This document shows, one piece after another, positions 16,456-23,957 of a stretch of 38,513 nt of DNA. The stretch lies in assembly GCA_944327135.1 (NCBI GenBank), contig CALVGQ010000074.1:1-38513 (forward strand), given 5' to 3'. Numbering within the stretch: position 1 is the stretch's first letter; every line of letters starts with the position of its first letter. The position numbers and the translations under genes are program-made. Origin of the DNA: an uncultured Erysipelotrichaceae bacterium. Its GTDB lineage: Bacteria; Bacillota_I; Bacilli_A; Erysipelotrichales; Erysipelotrichaceae. Under the pieces are notes generated by a model that ran no database searches, was not told the origin of the DNA, and saw nothing but the letters and a program-made list of their open reading frames with translations.

Positions 16456-16955
16456 AAACAGCCATTGTCTTCAGCAGTAAAACCGGAAATACCGCGTTGT
16501 TAGCGGAAACCTTGCGGCAGTGCGTGCCTGCATCAGAGTGCTTATATTTTGGAAAACCGTGTGAAGAAGCCCTGCAGGCAGAGCGTTTGCTGATCGGCTT
16601 TTGGACCGATAAAGGTCAATGTGATGAAAAAATAGAGAACTTTTTAAAAAAGCTTCAAAATAAAGAGATCTTTTTGTTTGGAACCGCTGGTTTTGGGCAG
16701 GCTCCAGCTTACTTTGAAAGCATTTTGAAACGAGTTCAGCAATGGATCAGTGACGATAATCGAATCATGGGATCCTTTATGTGTCAGGGAAAGATGCCGC
16801 TTTCCGTTCGTCAACGCTATGTTCAAATGCTGGAATCACCAAATACAGCGATGAATGCCAAGAAAATGATCGAAAACTTTGATCAGGCTTTGAGCCATCC
16901 GGATGACGCAGATCTGAAGCGGCTGGTTCAGACGTTTCAAAATTCAGCTGTCTAA
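16452..16955 (+). CDS. bilS: Flavodoxin-like partner of bilirubin reductase
   Basis: 167 residues, flavodoxin fold. The FMN phosphate loop SSKTGNT is at residues 8-14, and two glycine-containing loops (GFWTDKG near 49-55 and GTAGFGQAP near 76-84) form the rest of the flavin pocket. Its ATG overlaps the bilR stop (ATGA), so equal synthesis of both is likely. In the known bilRS operon the flavodoxin-like BilS accompanies the short BilR, which has no electron-input domain of its own; an electron-transfer role is the natural inference. A bidirectional terminator follows. Confidence 0.83.
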   Translation: MKTAIVFSSKTGNTALLAETLRQCVPASECLYFGKPCEEALQAERLLIGFWTDKGQCDEKIENFLKKLQNKEIFLFGTAGFGQAPAYFESILKRVQQWISDDNRIMGSFMCQGKMPLSVRQRYVQMLESPNTAMNAKKMIENFDQALSHPDDADLKRLVQTFQNSAV

Positions 16956-16964
16956 TCAAAGAAT

Positions 16965-16997
16965 AAAAAGCTCCTTCTCTATGAAAAGGAGCTTTTT
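16965..16997. terminator. Bidirectional terminator between bilS and the VIT gene
   Basis: AAAAAGCTCCTT (16965-16976) and AAGGAGCTTTTT (16986-16997) are exact reverse complements around a 9-nt loop. Because A5 and T5 flank the GC core symmetrically, it can stop transcription from both convergent genes. Confidence 0.9.
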
Positions 16998-17021
16998 GTG
17001 ATTTAAAGAGGGCGTTGCAAT

Positions 17022-17903
17022 TTAAATATCAATGCCTAGCCAGGCTTTTACCAAAAGGCCGACTATAAAGGAAAGGACTGCGACCGAGCCGGAAATGATC
17101 AGCATTTCTAAAAAACGCTGCCGGAAATGGTAATTTTTGGCTACGGAAATATAATAATTGAAAATCAAAATGATCAGCAACACAATCATCAGCAGTACTG
17201 CCAGAGCCGGCAAGTAGGCTTTTGGCGGCAGCAGCAGAAAAGGCAGGCTCATCAAAGCGACCGTGATCAGATACATGATGCCGGTATAGGCGCTGGATTT
17301 GAGTGCTTGCGGATCGTTTTCACTTTTAGCAGAAAGATAGGCAGAGGCGGTCATTGAAAATGTAGCAGAAATACCGGTAATCAAACCCGACAAAGCGACC
17401 AGGCGATTGTTTTGCAAAGCAAAGGTCAGACCGGCCAGGGTTCCGGTCAGCTCGACCAGGGCATCATTCATTCCTAAGACCATCGAGCCGACAAACTGTA
17501 AACGCTCTTCATCCAGCATTGCTAGCAGGGCCTGCTCGTGGCGTTCTTCATCTTCTGAAATTTTCTGTGCCTCAGGAATTTCTGCGATCAAGGCAGCATA
17601 GGCTTTATCGGCTTTGTCCTCGCCGTTTTCCATCATCTTTAAAGCAAACGTATATCCAAATATTTTCGCTAACAGAACGGTCTTGAATACCTTGAATTTT
17701 CGTGGCTTTGGCTGATTGCCGGTATATTGTTCCCATAGCTTGGCGTGGATTTCTTCTTCCTTTGCAATCTGTAGCAGGATCTTGCGGTCTTCTTCGCTTT
17801 TCAGATTAGCGGCGATCTGCTGGTAGATCTGCATTTCATCGATCTCATTTTGCTGCATTCGCTGCAGTGTTTGCAAAGCCTTTTGCGAGCAGGATTTGGT
17901 CAT
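17022..17903 (-). CDS. Ferritin-like/VIT1 fusion, Fe2+ or Mn2+ transporter
   Basis: 293 residues in two parts. Residues 1-130 form a ferritin/rubrerythrin-like helical domain with candidate metal ligands Glu20, Glu23, Glu50/Glu51, His53 and the EDEERHE cluster near 117-123. Residues 136-293 are a VIT1/CCC1 membrane domain with about five helices, opening with the GMNDALVELTGTLAG segment. This matches the erythrin-VIT (MbfA-type) arrangement, which moves iron or manganese across the membrane, often as an iron-detoxifying exporter. The start follows a GGGGG-containing RBS with 7 nt spacing. It is monocistronic between the shared terminator and its own promoter and converges on bilS. Confidence 0.87.
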   Translation of the reverse strand: MTKSCSQKALQTLQRMQQNEIDEMQIYQQIAANLKSEEDRKILLQIAKEEEIHAKLWEQYTGNQPKPRKFKVFKTVLLAKIFGYTFALKMMENGEDKADKAYAALIAEIPEAQKISEDEERHEQALLAMLDEERLQFVGSMVLGMNDALVELTGTLAGLTFALQNNRLVALSGLITGISATFSMTASAYLSAKSENDPQALKSSAYTGIMYLITVALMSLPFLLLPPKAYLPALAVLLMIVLLIILIFNYYISVAKNYHFRQRFLEMLIISGSVAVLSFIVGLLVKAWLGIDI

Positions 17904-17926
17904 GTTGATTCCCCCTTAACGGATTC

Positions 17927-17955
17927 AGTATACCTCTTTTTGTGCTGGAATACAA
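17927..17955 (-). promoter_or_regulatory. Promoter of the VIT1-type gene
   Basis: On the minus strand TTGTAT (17955-17950), 17-bp spacer and TATACT (17932-17927). The -10 box ends 24 nt before the start codon. No clear iron-box palindrome is visible. Confidence 0.65.
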
Positions 17956-17968
17956 AGAAACAAAAGAA

Positions 17969-17988
17969 AAACGGGTCTTTGCCCGTTT
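17969..17988 (-). terminator. Terminator of the alpha/beta hydrolase gene
   Basis: Read on the minus strand, AAACGGG and CCCGTTT form a 7-bp stem around a 6-nt loop, followed by TTCTTTTG. It lies 10 nt after the hydrolase stop and just upstream of the VIT promoter. Confidence 0.65.
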
Positions 17989-17997
17989 CCAATCCGG

Positions 17998-18687
17998 CTA
18001 TAAGCGATTTTCAATCAGCGCCCGTGAAGTTTCAAGAATGATCCCGCGATGCAGCTCATCATCCAAAAGATGATGACCAGCTTCATATAAAAGGATCAAA
18101 GCGCGATGAGAGTGGGATACCTTATGAATGATCCGGCGGGAGCTGGAGCAGGGAATTGTTTCATCCTCCGTTCCATGAAAAATAAGAATCGGACAGCGAA
18201 CCTGACTAAGACTGTCTTTATGATGATCCACAACGGATCGAAAGGCAGCAGTAAAAGAGGCTGGAAGAGCCGGATTTCCTTGGGCGTCTGGAAGCGGATC
18301 ATCACTTTGAAACAGCCGGGTTACGGTACTGGTGACATTGCCTAATGTCAGATAAGAAAAAGCTGGAGCTAAAAGGATCAATTTGCTGACTGGCAAAATA
18401 GAAGCGAGATAAGAGGCGATGACACCACCCATGGAAAAGCCGAATAAAATAACGGTTCTTTGTTCTGAGAGGGCTTGTTCTACCGCATTTTGAGCGCGCT
18501 GGATCCATTGTTCTCCTTGACAGTCACGCTCATCACGGCTATCGAAAAGGATTGGACAGCGAACCTCATATCCAGCATTTTCAAAGTAGGTTTTTAGCGG
18601 AATCAGCTGATCCGTCCGACGTTTGCCGAAACCGTGAATGGCAATAATAATAGGCTTTTTATCCGGTTTTTTAAAAAAATTGAACAT
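17998..18687 (-). CDS. Alpha/beta-hydrolase (carboxylesterase / monoacylglycerol lipase-like)
   Basis: 229 residues, no signal peptide; a Lys-rich start (MFNFFKKPDKK) precedes the first strand PIIIAIHGFGKRR, which holds the oxyanion-hole HG. GFSMGG gives Ser85, HGTEDETIP gives Asp175 and EAGHHLLDD gives His205, a complete catalytic triad. The layout resembles Est30-like carboxylesterases and monoacylglycerol lipases. Substrate unknown. It is transcribed divergently from the LtaS-like gene, with 109 bp between the two start codons, so membrane-lipid turnover linked to polyglycerol-phosphate synthesis is possible but inferred. Confidence 0.82.
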   Translation of the reverse strand: MFNFFKKPDKKPIIIAIHGFGKRRTDQLIPLKTYFENAGYEVRCPILFDSRDERDCQGEQWIQRAQNAVEQALSEQRTVILFGFSMGGVIASYLASILPVSKLILLAPAFSYLTLGNVTSTVTRLFQSDDPLPDAQGNPALPASFTAAFRSVVDHHKDSLSQVRCPILIFHGTEDETIPCSSSRRIIHKVSHSHRALILLYEAGHHLLDDELHRGIILETSRALIENRL

Positions 18688-18709
18688 TGTATCCCTTCTT
18701 CCTACTTCT

Positions 18710-18739
18710 AGTATAATCGAAAGAATGGTTTTAGGTCAT
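18710..18739 (-). promoter_or_regulatory. Promoter of the alpha/beta hydrolase gene
   Basis: Minus-strand TATACT (18715-18710), 18-bp spacer and ATGACC (18739-18734), a four-of-six -35 match. The -10 box ends 23 nt before the start codon. Confidence 0.5.
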
Positions 18740-18767
18740 GTTTTCTTCTTTTTTATTGAATCTTGTT

Positions 18768-18773
18768 TATAAT
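18768..18773 (+). promoter_or_regulatory. -10 box of the LtaS-like gene
   Basis: Perfect TATAAT at 18768-18773, 24 nt before the ATG, with no convincing -35. The inferred start is about 17 nt before the gene. Confidence 0.5.
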
Positions 18774-18796
18774 AATAAAAAAGGGGAGACAAAGGG

Positions 18797-20779
18797 ATGC
18801 GTACGTTGATCGATAAGCATTATCATTTTTTTAGTTATTTTGTATGGACTTTTTTATGCCTTTTTTTTATTGATCTGCTGTTTTATGGATTTGCGTTTAA
18901 GACTCAGGACATGCTGATCTTTGTACGTTTGTTTCTTTTTGATTATGCCGTGGCGCTTTTGGCGGCGCTGCTGCTGGAATGGATCCCCAAGAAAATTGGA
19001 AGCTGTCTTTTGATAGCCGGGCTGCTGTTTTTTGCGGTTTATGCTATTGTTCAGCTAGGATTTCAGCATTTTATGGGAAATTACATGTCCTTTCAGGCCG
19101 CACAGGACGGTTTGGGCAGAGTGGCAAGGAATATCCCGGAATTTATTTTGGCGCTGCGTCCGCTGACTTTGGTTTTGCTTCTTCCTTGGATTGCGACAGC
19201 TATTGCAATAAGCCAAAAGAAAATGCGGATAAAAAAAAGTCATCCTTGTTTTCGATTCAGTGCTGTCATTTTAGGATTGACTGTGCTGATTCATCTGGCC
19301 GGTCTGCTTACGCTTTCTTTGCAGCAGCAGGCTGCTTTGAAGAAGGCTCAACAGCTGTACCGTTCTCCTTACCCGCAGGAATTGGCGCTGAGCGAACTGG
19401 GAGTGAATCGCTTTGCCTGGCGAGATTTGCTTGCTTCTGGTAAAGAAGAGCCGGTCTTAGTTCAGGAAGTGATCAGGACTGAAACGGAAATACCACAAAG
19501 TCTGCCTTTGGAGGAACATCATCGAAGCATAGAAGACAGCCTTTGGAAAGAACAAAGCGAAGCAGAAACCGATCCTTCGATTCAAGAGATCGATGCTTAT
19601 CTGATGAATCGGCCGATTTCAGACTTGAATGAGCTTACAGGCTATTTTGCGGGAAAGAATTTGATTTATATTATGGTGGAAGCGTTTGATTTTATGGCTG
19701 TGGATCCGGCTCTTACCCCGACTTTGTACCAGATGAAAGAGAAGGGCTGGGATTTTACGCATTATTATACGCCAAAATACAGCTGTACGACGGCCGAGAG
19801 TGAAATGATCGCTTTGACTTCCCTAGTGCCTGCCAGCAATGTGTGCACGCCCAATGTGTATCGCAATAATCTGTTTAGTCAGTCGCTGTTTTTCTTATTT
19901 CGGCGGGCAGGCTATACGGCAACTTCTTATCATAACTGGAACGATCAGTTCTATGAACGGAAAACCTATCATCTCAACATGGGATCACAGGCCTTTTATT
20001 CCATTGATGATATGGACTTTCCGATCATTCAGGGCTGGCAAAGTGATGTTGAGCTGATAAAAGAAACGCTGGAACGCTGTGCCGATGAATCTCCCTTCTT
20101 TGCGTTTGTGATCACCTCTTCTACGCATTTTCCTTATGATCAGTCCAGTACTCTTGGCGATCGGTATCTCAGTGCGGTCAACGCGGTTTATCCGCAGGCT
20201 CCGCTGACGATCCAACGCTATCTTTCTAAAGCAATTGAATTGGATAAAGCCATGGAGACCTTGTTGGAAGGGCTGCAGCAGCGCAACCTGCTAGAAGATA
20301 CCGTAATCGCGGTTTTTGCCGATCATCATCCGCTGAAGACCAGCTTGCAGGAAATTGCCAGCCAGAATCAGCCGATCGATCGGATGGCAGGCTTGAATAT
20401 GGATCGGACGCCTTTCTTTATTTATGCAAAGGGAATACCATCAAAGAAAATAGAAAAATTGGGGAGCACTTACGATCTGCTGCCAACCATAGCCAATCTA
20501 TTTGATCTGAATTTTGATCCGCGCTTTTATGTTGGCGTAGATCTGTTTAGCGATCTGCCTTCGCTGGTGTTATTTAATAATGGCGACTGGATCAGCGAAG
20601 AGGGGGTGTATTATGCCAGAAAGAAAAGCTTTGAGGCGTTTGATCCCTCACAAAGCGTGGATGAGGCATGGCTTCAAAATCAAAACAATCGCGTCAGCAA
20701 TTTGTTTTCCATCAGCTTAAAGATTTATCAGACCGATTATTTTAGAAAGAGGGATTTTGAAGTCAGGATGAGGGAATAG
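18797..20779 (+). CDS. LtaS-like polyglycerol-phosphate synthase / phosphoglycerol transferase
   Basis: 660 residues: about five N-terminal membrane helices (up to residue 175), a linker, and an extracellular sulfatase-fold domain from about 285. Candidate metal ligands are Glu295 (MVEAF) and Asp509-His510 (FADHHP); the nucleophile is Thr331 or Thr332 in the SCTTAESE segment, where LtaS has its catalytic Thr; His444 in STHFPY aligns with the substrate-binding His. LtaS polymerises glycerol phosphate from phosphatidylglycerol to make lipoteichoic acid; related enzymes only prime or modify. AAGGGGAG lies upstream of the ATG. It is monocistronic, ending at a strong terminator. Which activity applies is not decided by sequence alone. 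Confidence 0.82.
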   Translation: MRTLIDKHYHFFSYFVWTFLCLFFIDLLFYGFAFKTQDMLIFVRLFLFDYAVALLAALLLEWIPKKIGSCLLIAGLLFFAVYAIVQLGFQHFMGNYMSFQAAQDGLGRVARNIPEFILALRPLTLVLLLPWIATAIAISQKKMRIKKSHPCFRFSAVILGLTVLIHLAGLLTLSLQQQAALKKAQQLYRSPYPQELALSELGVNRFAWRDLLASGKEEPVLVQEVIRTETEIPQSLPLEEHHRSIEDSLWKEQSEAETDPSIQEIDAYLMNRPISDLNELTGYFAGKNLIYIMVEAFDFMAVDPALTPTLYQMKEKGWDFTHYYTPKYSCTTAESEMIALTSLVPASNVCTPNVYRNNLFSQSLFFLFRRAGYTATSYHNWNDQFYERKTYHLNMGSQAFYSIDDMDFPIIQGWQSDVELIKETLERCADESPFFAFVITSSTHFPYDQSSTLGDRYLSAVNAVYPQAPLTIQRYLSKAIELDKAMETLLEGLQQRNLLEDTVIAVFADHHPLKTSLQEIASQNQPIDRMAGLNMDRTPFFIYAKGIPSKKIEKLGSTYDLLPTIANLFDLNFDPRFYVGVDLFSDLPSLVLFNNGDWISEEGVYYARKKSFEAFDPSQSVDEAWLQNQNNRVSNLFSISLKIYQTDYFRKRDFEVRMRE

Positions 20780-20791
20780 CTGAAGCAGCAG

Positions 20792-20816
20792 GACGGCTCA
20801 AGCCGTCTTTTTTTTT
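20792..20816 (+). terminator. Terminator of the LtaS-like gene
   Basis: GACGGC (20792-20797) / GCCGTC (20802-20807) with a TCAA loop followed by nine T residues. It isolates the accessory block from the S10 operon. Confidence 0.95.
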
Positions 20817-20875
20817 CGAAAAAAAGAAGAAAAGGAAGGGGGGAAAAATGAGAAGCTAAAATTAAAAAAAAGTAA

Positions 20876-20913
20876 AAAAAGCTCTTGCATCAGGCTTTTT
20901 GCGATGATATACT
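20876..20913 (+). promoter_or_regulatory. S10 operon promoter
   Basis: TTGCAT (20885-20890), 17-bp spacer, TATACT (20908-20913) preceded by TGA, an extended -10. The sequence upstream (20817-20880) is nearly all A and G and may be an UP element. The -35 box lies in the loop of an inverted repeat, AAAAAGC (20876-20882) / GCTTTTT (20894-20900), which looks like a terminator stem embedded in the promoter. Start of transcription would be near 20920. Confidence 0.8.
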
Positions 20914-20919
20914 ATTGGA

Positions 20920-21041
20920 GCACTCGCATAGACGTGGGAGGTTGCTGGCACACTGAGAGACGTTGTCACAAGGTGCGAACCAGGGAATTCTCAAAGAGCG
21001 GGTCTGCCATGTGCAGAGATGAAATGAAGGAGGAAGATTTC
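20920..21041 (+). promoter_or_regulatory. Structured leader of the S10 operon
   Basis: About 120 nt are untranslated. GGTT-C-GCAC (within 20940-20951) can pair with GTGCGAACC (20973-20981) with two small bulges, enclosing GAC/GTC (20959-20961 / 20965-20967). A second hairpin TCTGC (21003-21007) / GCAGA (21013-21017) sits just before the rpsJ RBS. An alternative pairing TCGCA (20924-20928) / TGCGA (20974-20978) competes with the first. In enterobacteria L4 represses the S10 operon through such a leader; an equivalent role here is inference. The frame running through this region is not coding. Confidence 0.5.
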
Positions 21042-21353
21042 ATGGCAAAAAACAGCGTAAAAATTCGCTTAAAAGCTTACGAGCACCGGATTCTGGATGC
21101 TGCATCTGAGAAGATCGTAGCAGCCGCCAATGCTCATGGAGCAAAAAAAGTGGTTGGTCCAGTACCCCTGCCAACTGAAAAACAGGTGGTCACTGTATTG
21201 CGTGCGGTACATAAGTACAAGGATTCACGTGAACAGTTTGAAATTAGAACACACAAACGGTTGATTGAGATTGTTGGCCCGACTAGCGAAACGATCGATT
21301 CCTTGAGTCGTCTGGAACTGCCTAGCGGTGTTGATATCGAAATCAAGCTGTAA
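21042..21353 (+). CDS. rpsJ: 30S ribosomal protein S10
   Basis: 103 residues, first gene of the S10 operon; also NusE, the antitermination partner of NusB. The start [19 protein letters not shown] follows AAGGAGG by 8 nt; longer in-frame versions extend into the leader and lack family similarity. VPLPTEK, the [15 protein letters not shown] block and the C-terminal [10 protein letters not shown] are all present. Length is normal. rplC follows after 19 nt. Confidence 0.97.
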   Translation: MAKNSVKIRLKAYEHRILDAASEKIVAAANAHGAKKVVGPVPLPTEKQVVTVLRAVHKYKDSREQFEIRTHKRLIEIVGPTSETIDSLSRLELPSGVDIEIKL

Positions 21354-21372
21354 GCAAGTGGAGGTGGACATC

Positions 21373-22125
21373 ATGAAAGGAATCTTAGGAAGAAAACTTG
21401 GTATGACTCAGGTCTTCACGATTGACGGCGATCTGATCCCGGTTACGGTTGTGGAAGTTGAGCCGAACGTAGTCATGCAGAAGAAAACAGTTGAAACAGA
21501 TGGCTATGAAGCAGTCCAGCTGGGTTATGAAAACGTAACTGAAAAAAGAAGCAACAAACCGGAAGTAGGACATGCTGCAAAGGCCAATACTGCTCCAAAA
21601 CGGTTCATCAGAGAGATTCGTTCGGAAGAAATGATGAATCTGGAAGTTGGATCTGAAGTCAAGGCTGATCTCTTTTCCGCTGGTGATCTTGTAGACGTTA
21701 CTGGAATCAGCAAAGGAAAAGGCTACAGCGGAACGATCGTGCGCAACAACGCAACGATGGGTCCGAAAAGCCATGGCGGATCCAAAAACATTCGCCACAT
21801 TGGTTCTTTGGCAACAACCGGAAGAAACAATGGCCGAATCGAAAAAGGAACGGCCGGTGCTGGTCAGGAAGGCGGATACACCACAACGAATCAAAATCTG
21901 GAAGTAATCAAGGTAGATGCTGAAAAGAACTACATGCTGATCAAGGGAAATGTTCCAGGACCGCGCCGCGGACTGGTTGTGATCAAAACAACAGTTAAGA
22001 GAATTAAAAATGTTGCCGCGAAGGAATTGCTGAGCTATGCCGGTGTTTCGGTAGAGGAAGAACTGGCGAAGGTTGCAGAAGTCATTAATGAAGAAGCGGC
22101 AGCTGAAGCAAAAGTGGAGGAATAA
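21373..22125 (+). CDS. rplC: 50S ribosomal protein L3, with C-terminal extension
   Basis: 250 residues, versus about 209 in most Firmicutes. The core ([15 protein letters not shown] to about residue 209) is recognisable; from about 210 to 250 an acidic, Glu/Ala-rich tail is added. The central finger that reaches toward the peptidyl-transferase centre also reads differently from the usual HRxPGSxG type: here [18 protein letters not shown], and [10 protein letters not shown] where KKMxGxMG is common. The start at 21373 follows GGAGGTGG. The gene is otherwise in its canonical place after rpsJ, so this is the functional L3. Confidence 0.95.
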   Translation: MKGILGRKLGMTQVFTIDGDLIPVTVVEVEPNVVMQKKTVETDGYEAVQLGYENVTEKRSNKPEVGHAAKANTAPKRFIREIRSEEMMNLEVGSEVKADLFSAGDLVDVTGISKGKGYSGTIVRNNATMGPKSHGGSKNIRHIGSLATTGRNNGRIEKGTAGAGQEGGYTTTNQNLEVIKVDAEKNYMLIKGNVPGPRRGLVVIKTTVKRIKNVAAKELLSYAGVSVEEELAKVAEVINEEAAAEAKVEE

Positions 22126-22128
22126 GAC

Positions 22129-22758
22129 ATGCCAAAGTTTGATGTATATAGTCAGGAAGCACAAAAACTGAAAACGATCGATCTTGCTGACGCTGTATTT
22201 GGCATCGAGCCGAATCAGCAGGCCATCTTCGATGCGGTGGTCATGCAGCAGGCCAGTCTTCGTCAGGGAACGCATAAAACCAAAACCCGGATGGAGGTTA
22301 GCGGCGGAGGAAAGAAACCTTGGCGTCAGAAAGGAACCGGACGGGCCAGACAGGGTTCGACACGGGCTCCGCAGTGGAGAGGCGGCGGAATCGCCTTCGG
22401 ACCTACTCCGCGTTCCTATGCAACGAAGCTGAATCGGAAAGTTCGCCGGCTGGCACTGAGATCGGCGCTGTCTGAGAAGGCTGCTCAGGAAAAGATGATC
22501 GTAGTGGATGCTTTGAAATTTGAAGCAATCAAGACGAAGGAATTTGTGAAGATCATGGATGCTTTCAAGCTGGATAGCAAGACTTTGTTTGTTGTGGATA
22601 TCGAAGAGGATTTTGACAACGCATTCTTGTCCATGAGAAACATCCCGAATGCAATGATGCTGACGGTGGAAGGCTTGAATGTATTTGATATCGCCAATGC
22701 GGACAAGCTGGTGATGACTGAGGCTGCTGCTGTAAAAGCAGGGGAGGTATGGGCCTAA
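22129..22758 (+). CDS. rplD: 50S ribosomal protein L4
   Basis: 209 residues. The conserved internal loop with [16 protein letters not shown] and RSP-type [10 protein letters not shown] that lines the exit tunnel is intact (residues about 60-95). L4 is an assembly protein and, in E. coli, the autogenous regulator of this operon. It begins 3 nt after rplC and its stop overlaps the rplW start (TAATG), so translation is coupled. Length is typical. Confidence 0.96.
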   Translation: MPKFDVYSQEAQKLKTIDLADAVFGIEPNQQAIFDAVVMQQASLRQGTHKTKTRMEVSGGGKKPWRQKGTGRARQGSTRAPQWRGGGIAFGPTPRSYATKLNRKVRRLALRSALSEKAAQEKMIVVDALKFEAIKTKEFVKIMDAFKLDSKTLFVVDIEEDFDNAFLSMRNIPNAMMLTVEGLNVFDIANADKLVMTEAAAVKAGEVWA

Positions 22759-23039
22759 TGAGTAATGCAAGAGATATTATCATTCGTCCAATCGTCACGG
22801 AAAAAACGATGGCGATGATGGATGCGGATAACAAGGTCACATTCGAAGTAGCGAAGGGGGCTAACAAGACCCAGGTTCGCATGGCAGTGGAAGAAATTTT
22901 CAATGTCAAGGTCGAAAAAGTAAATATTTTGAACTGCCGTCCGAAAACGAAACGGATGGGAAAATATGTCGGCAAGACCAGCGCGGTTCGCAAAGCAATC
23001 GTGAAGTTGCCGGAAGGACAGGACATTAAGCTGTTCTAA
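22758..23039 (+). CDS. rplW: 50S ribosomal protein L23
   Basis: 93 residues at the tunnel exit, docking site for trigger factor and SRP. Start [17 protein letters not shown]: the ATG at 22758 shares its A with the rplD stop and is 10 nt after GGGGAGG; an ATG at 22749 touches that RBS and was rejected. The [14 protein letters not shown] and [13 protein letters not shown] segments are typical. Confidence 0.95.
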   Translation: MSNARDIIIRPIVTEKTMAMMDADNKVTFEVAKGANKTQVRMAVEEIFNVKVEKVNILNCRPKTKRMGKYVGKTSAVRKAIVKLPEGQDIKLF

Positions 23040-23052
23040 TTGAATTCAATAT

Positions 23053-23074
23053 CGGAAGAAGTACGCTATTTCCG
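23053..23074 (+). other. Small hairpin in the rplW-rplB gap
   Basis: CGGAA (23053-23057) / TTCCG (23070-23074) with a 12-nt loop lies in the largest gap of the S10 operon (63 nt), 29 nt before the rplB ATG. It may affect rplB translation; there is no T-run. Confidence 0.3.
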
Positions 23075-23102
23075 GATAAATGCGTAAGGAGGAAACAATC
23101 CA

Positions 23103-23936
23103 ATGGCTATTAAGACATATAAACCGACGACTCCGGGTCGCCGTGGAATGACCGGGCTGACATTTGATGAAATCACTGCCAGCAAACCGGAAAAATCGTT
23201 GACCACGTCGATCAGCAAGAGCGGCGGACGCAACAACAACGGACGCATCACGACCCGTCATCATGGCGGAGGTCACAAGCGTCTGTATCGTATCATTGAT
23301 TTCAAACGGAATAAAGATGAGATCCCTGCTAAGGTTGCGACGATCGAATATGATCCGAACCGTTCGGCAAACATTGCTTTGCTGAACTATGCGGATGGTG
23401 AAAAACGGTACATCCTGGCTCCGAAGGGATTGGAAGTAGGAATGACGGTGGTTTCTGGACCGGCTGCGGACATCAAGGTAGGGAATGCTTTGGAAATGAG
23501 AAACATGCCGGAAGGTACCTTCATTCATAACGTTGAACTGAAACCGGGCAAAGGCGGACAGCTGGCAAGAAGCGCAGGAGTTTCCGCACAGATTTTGGGT
23601 ATCGAAGAAAAGTATGTTACCGTTCGTCTGGCTTCCGGAGAAGTTAGAAAGATTCTGGGAAACTGCCGGGCTACGGTAGGAATCGTAGGTAATGAAGATT
23701 ACAGCCTGGTCAATCTGGGTAAAGCCGGACGCTCTCGCTGGTTAGGCATTCGCCCGACCGTTCGTGGATCGGTTATGAACCCGAACGATCACCCGCATGG
23801 CGGTGGTGAAGGCCGCACTCCGATCGGACGGAAATCACCAATGACTCCATGGGGCAAGAAAGCAATGGGAGTTAAGACTCGTAAGACCAAGAAGGCGTCT
23901 GATAAACTGATCGTACGCCGCCGCAATGGAAAGTAA
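23103..23936 (+). CDS. rplB: 50S ribosomal protein L2
   Basis: 277 residues, a primary 23S-binding protein needed for subunit association and the peptidyl-transferase site. [15 protein letters not shown] starts after [26 protein letters not shown], the SH3-like and OB-like domains, and the C-terminal [13 protein letters not shown] with the conserved His near residue 229 are complete. Normal length. Confidence 0.97.
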   Translation: MAIKTYKPTTPGRRGMTGLTFDEITASKPEKSLTTSISKSGGRNNNGRITTRHHGGGHKRLYRIIDFKRNKDEIPAKVATIEYDPNRSANIALLNYADGEKRYILAPKGLEVGMTVVSGPAADIKVGNALEMRNMPEGTFIHNVELKPGKGGQLARSAGVSAQILGIEEKYVTVRLASGEVRKILGNCRATVGIVGNEDYSLVNLGKAGRSRWLGIRPTVRGSVMNPNDHPHGGGEGRTPIGRKSPMTPWGKKAMGVKTRKTKKASDKLIVRRRNGK

Positions 23937-23957
23937 GACGAAAGGAAGGAAATAAGC

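Noticed and set aside
20904-21041. N-terminal extension of rpsJ through the S10 leader
   Set aside because: The extended frame overlaps the -10 box and has no family similarity; the ATG at 21042 has a perfect RBS and the family N-terminus.
21385-22770. 461-codon open frame on the minus strand across rplC and rplD
   Set aside because: It is a shadow of two conserved ribosomal genes, with composition that looks like no protein family and no RBS or promoter.
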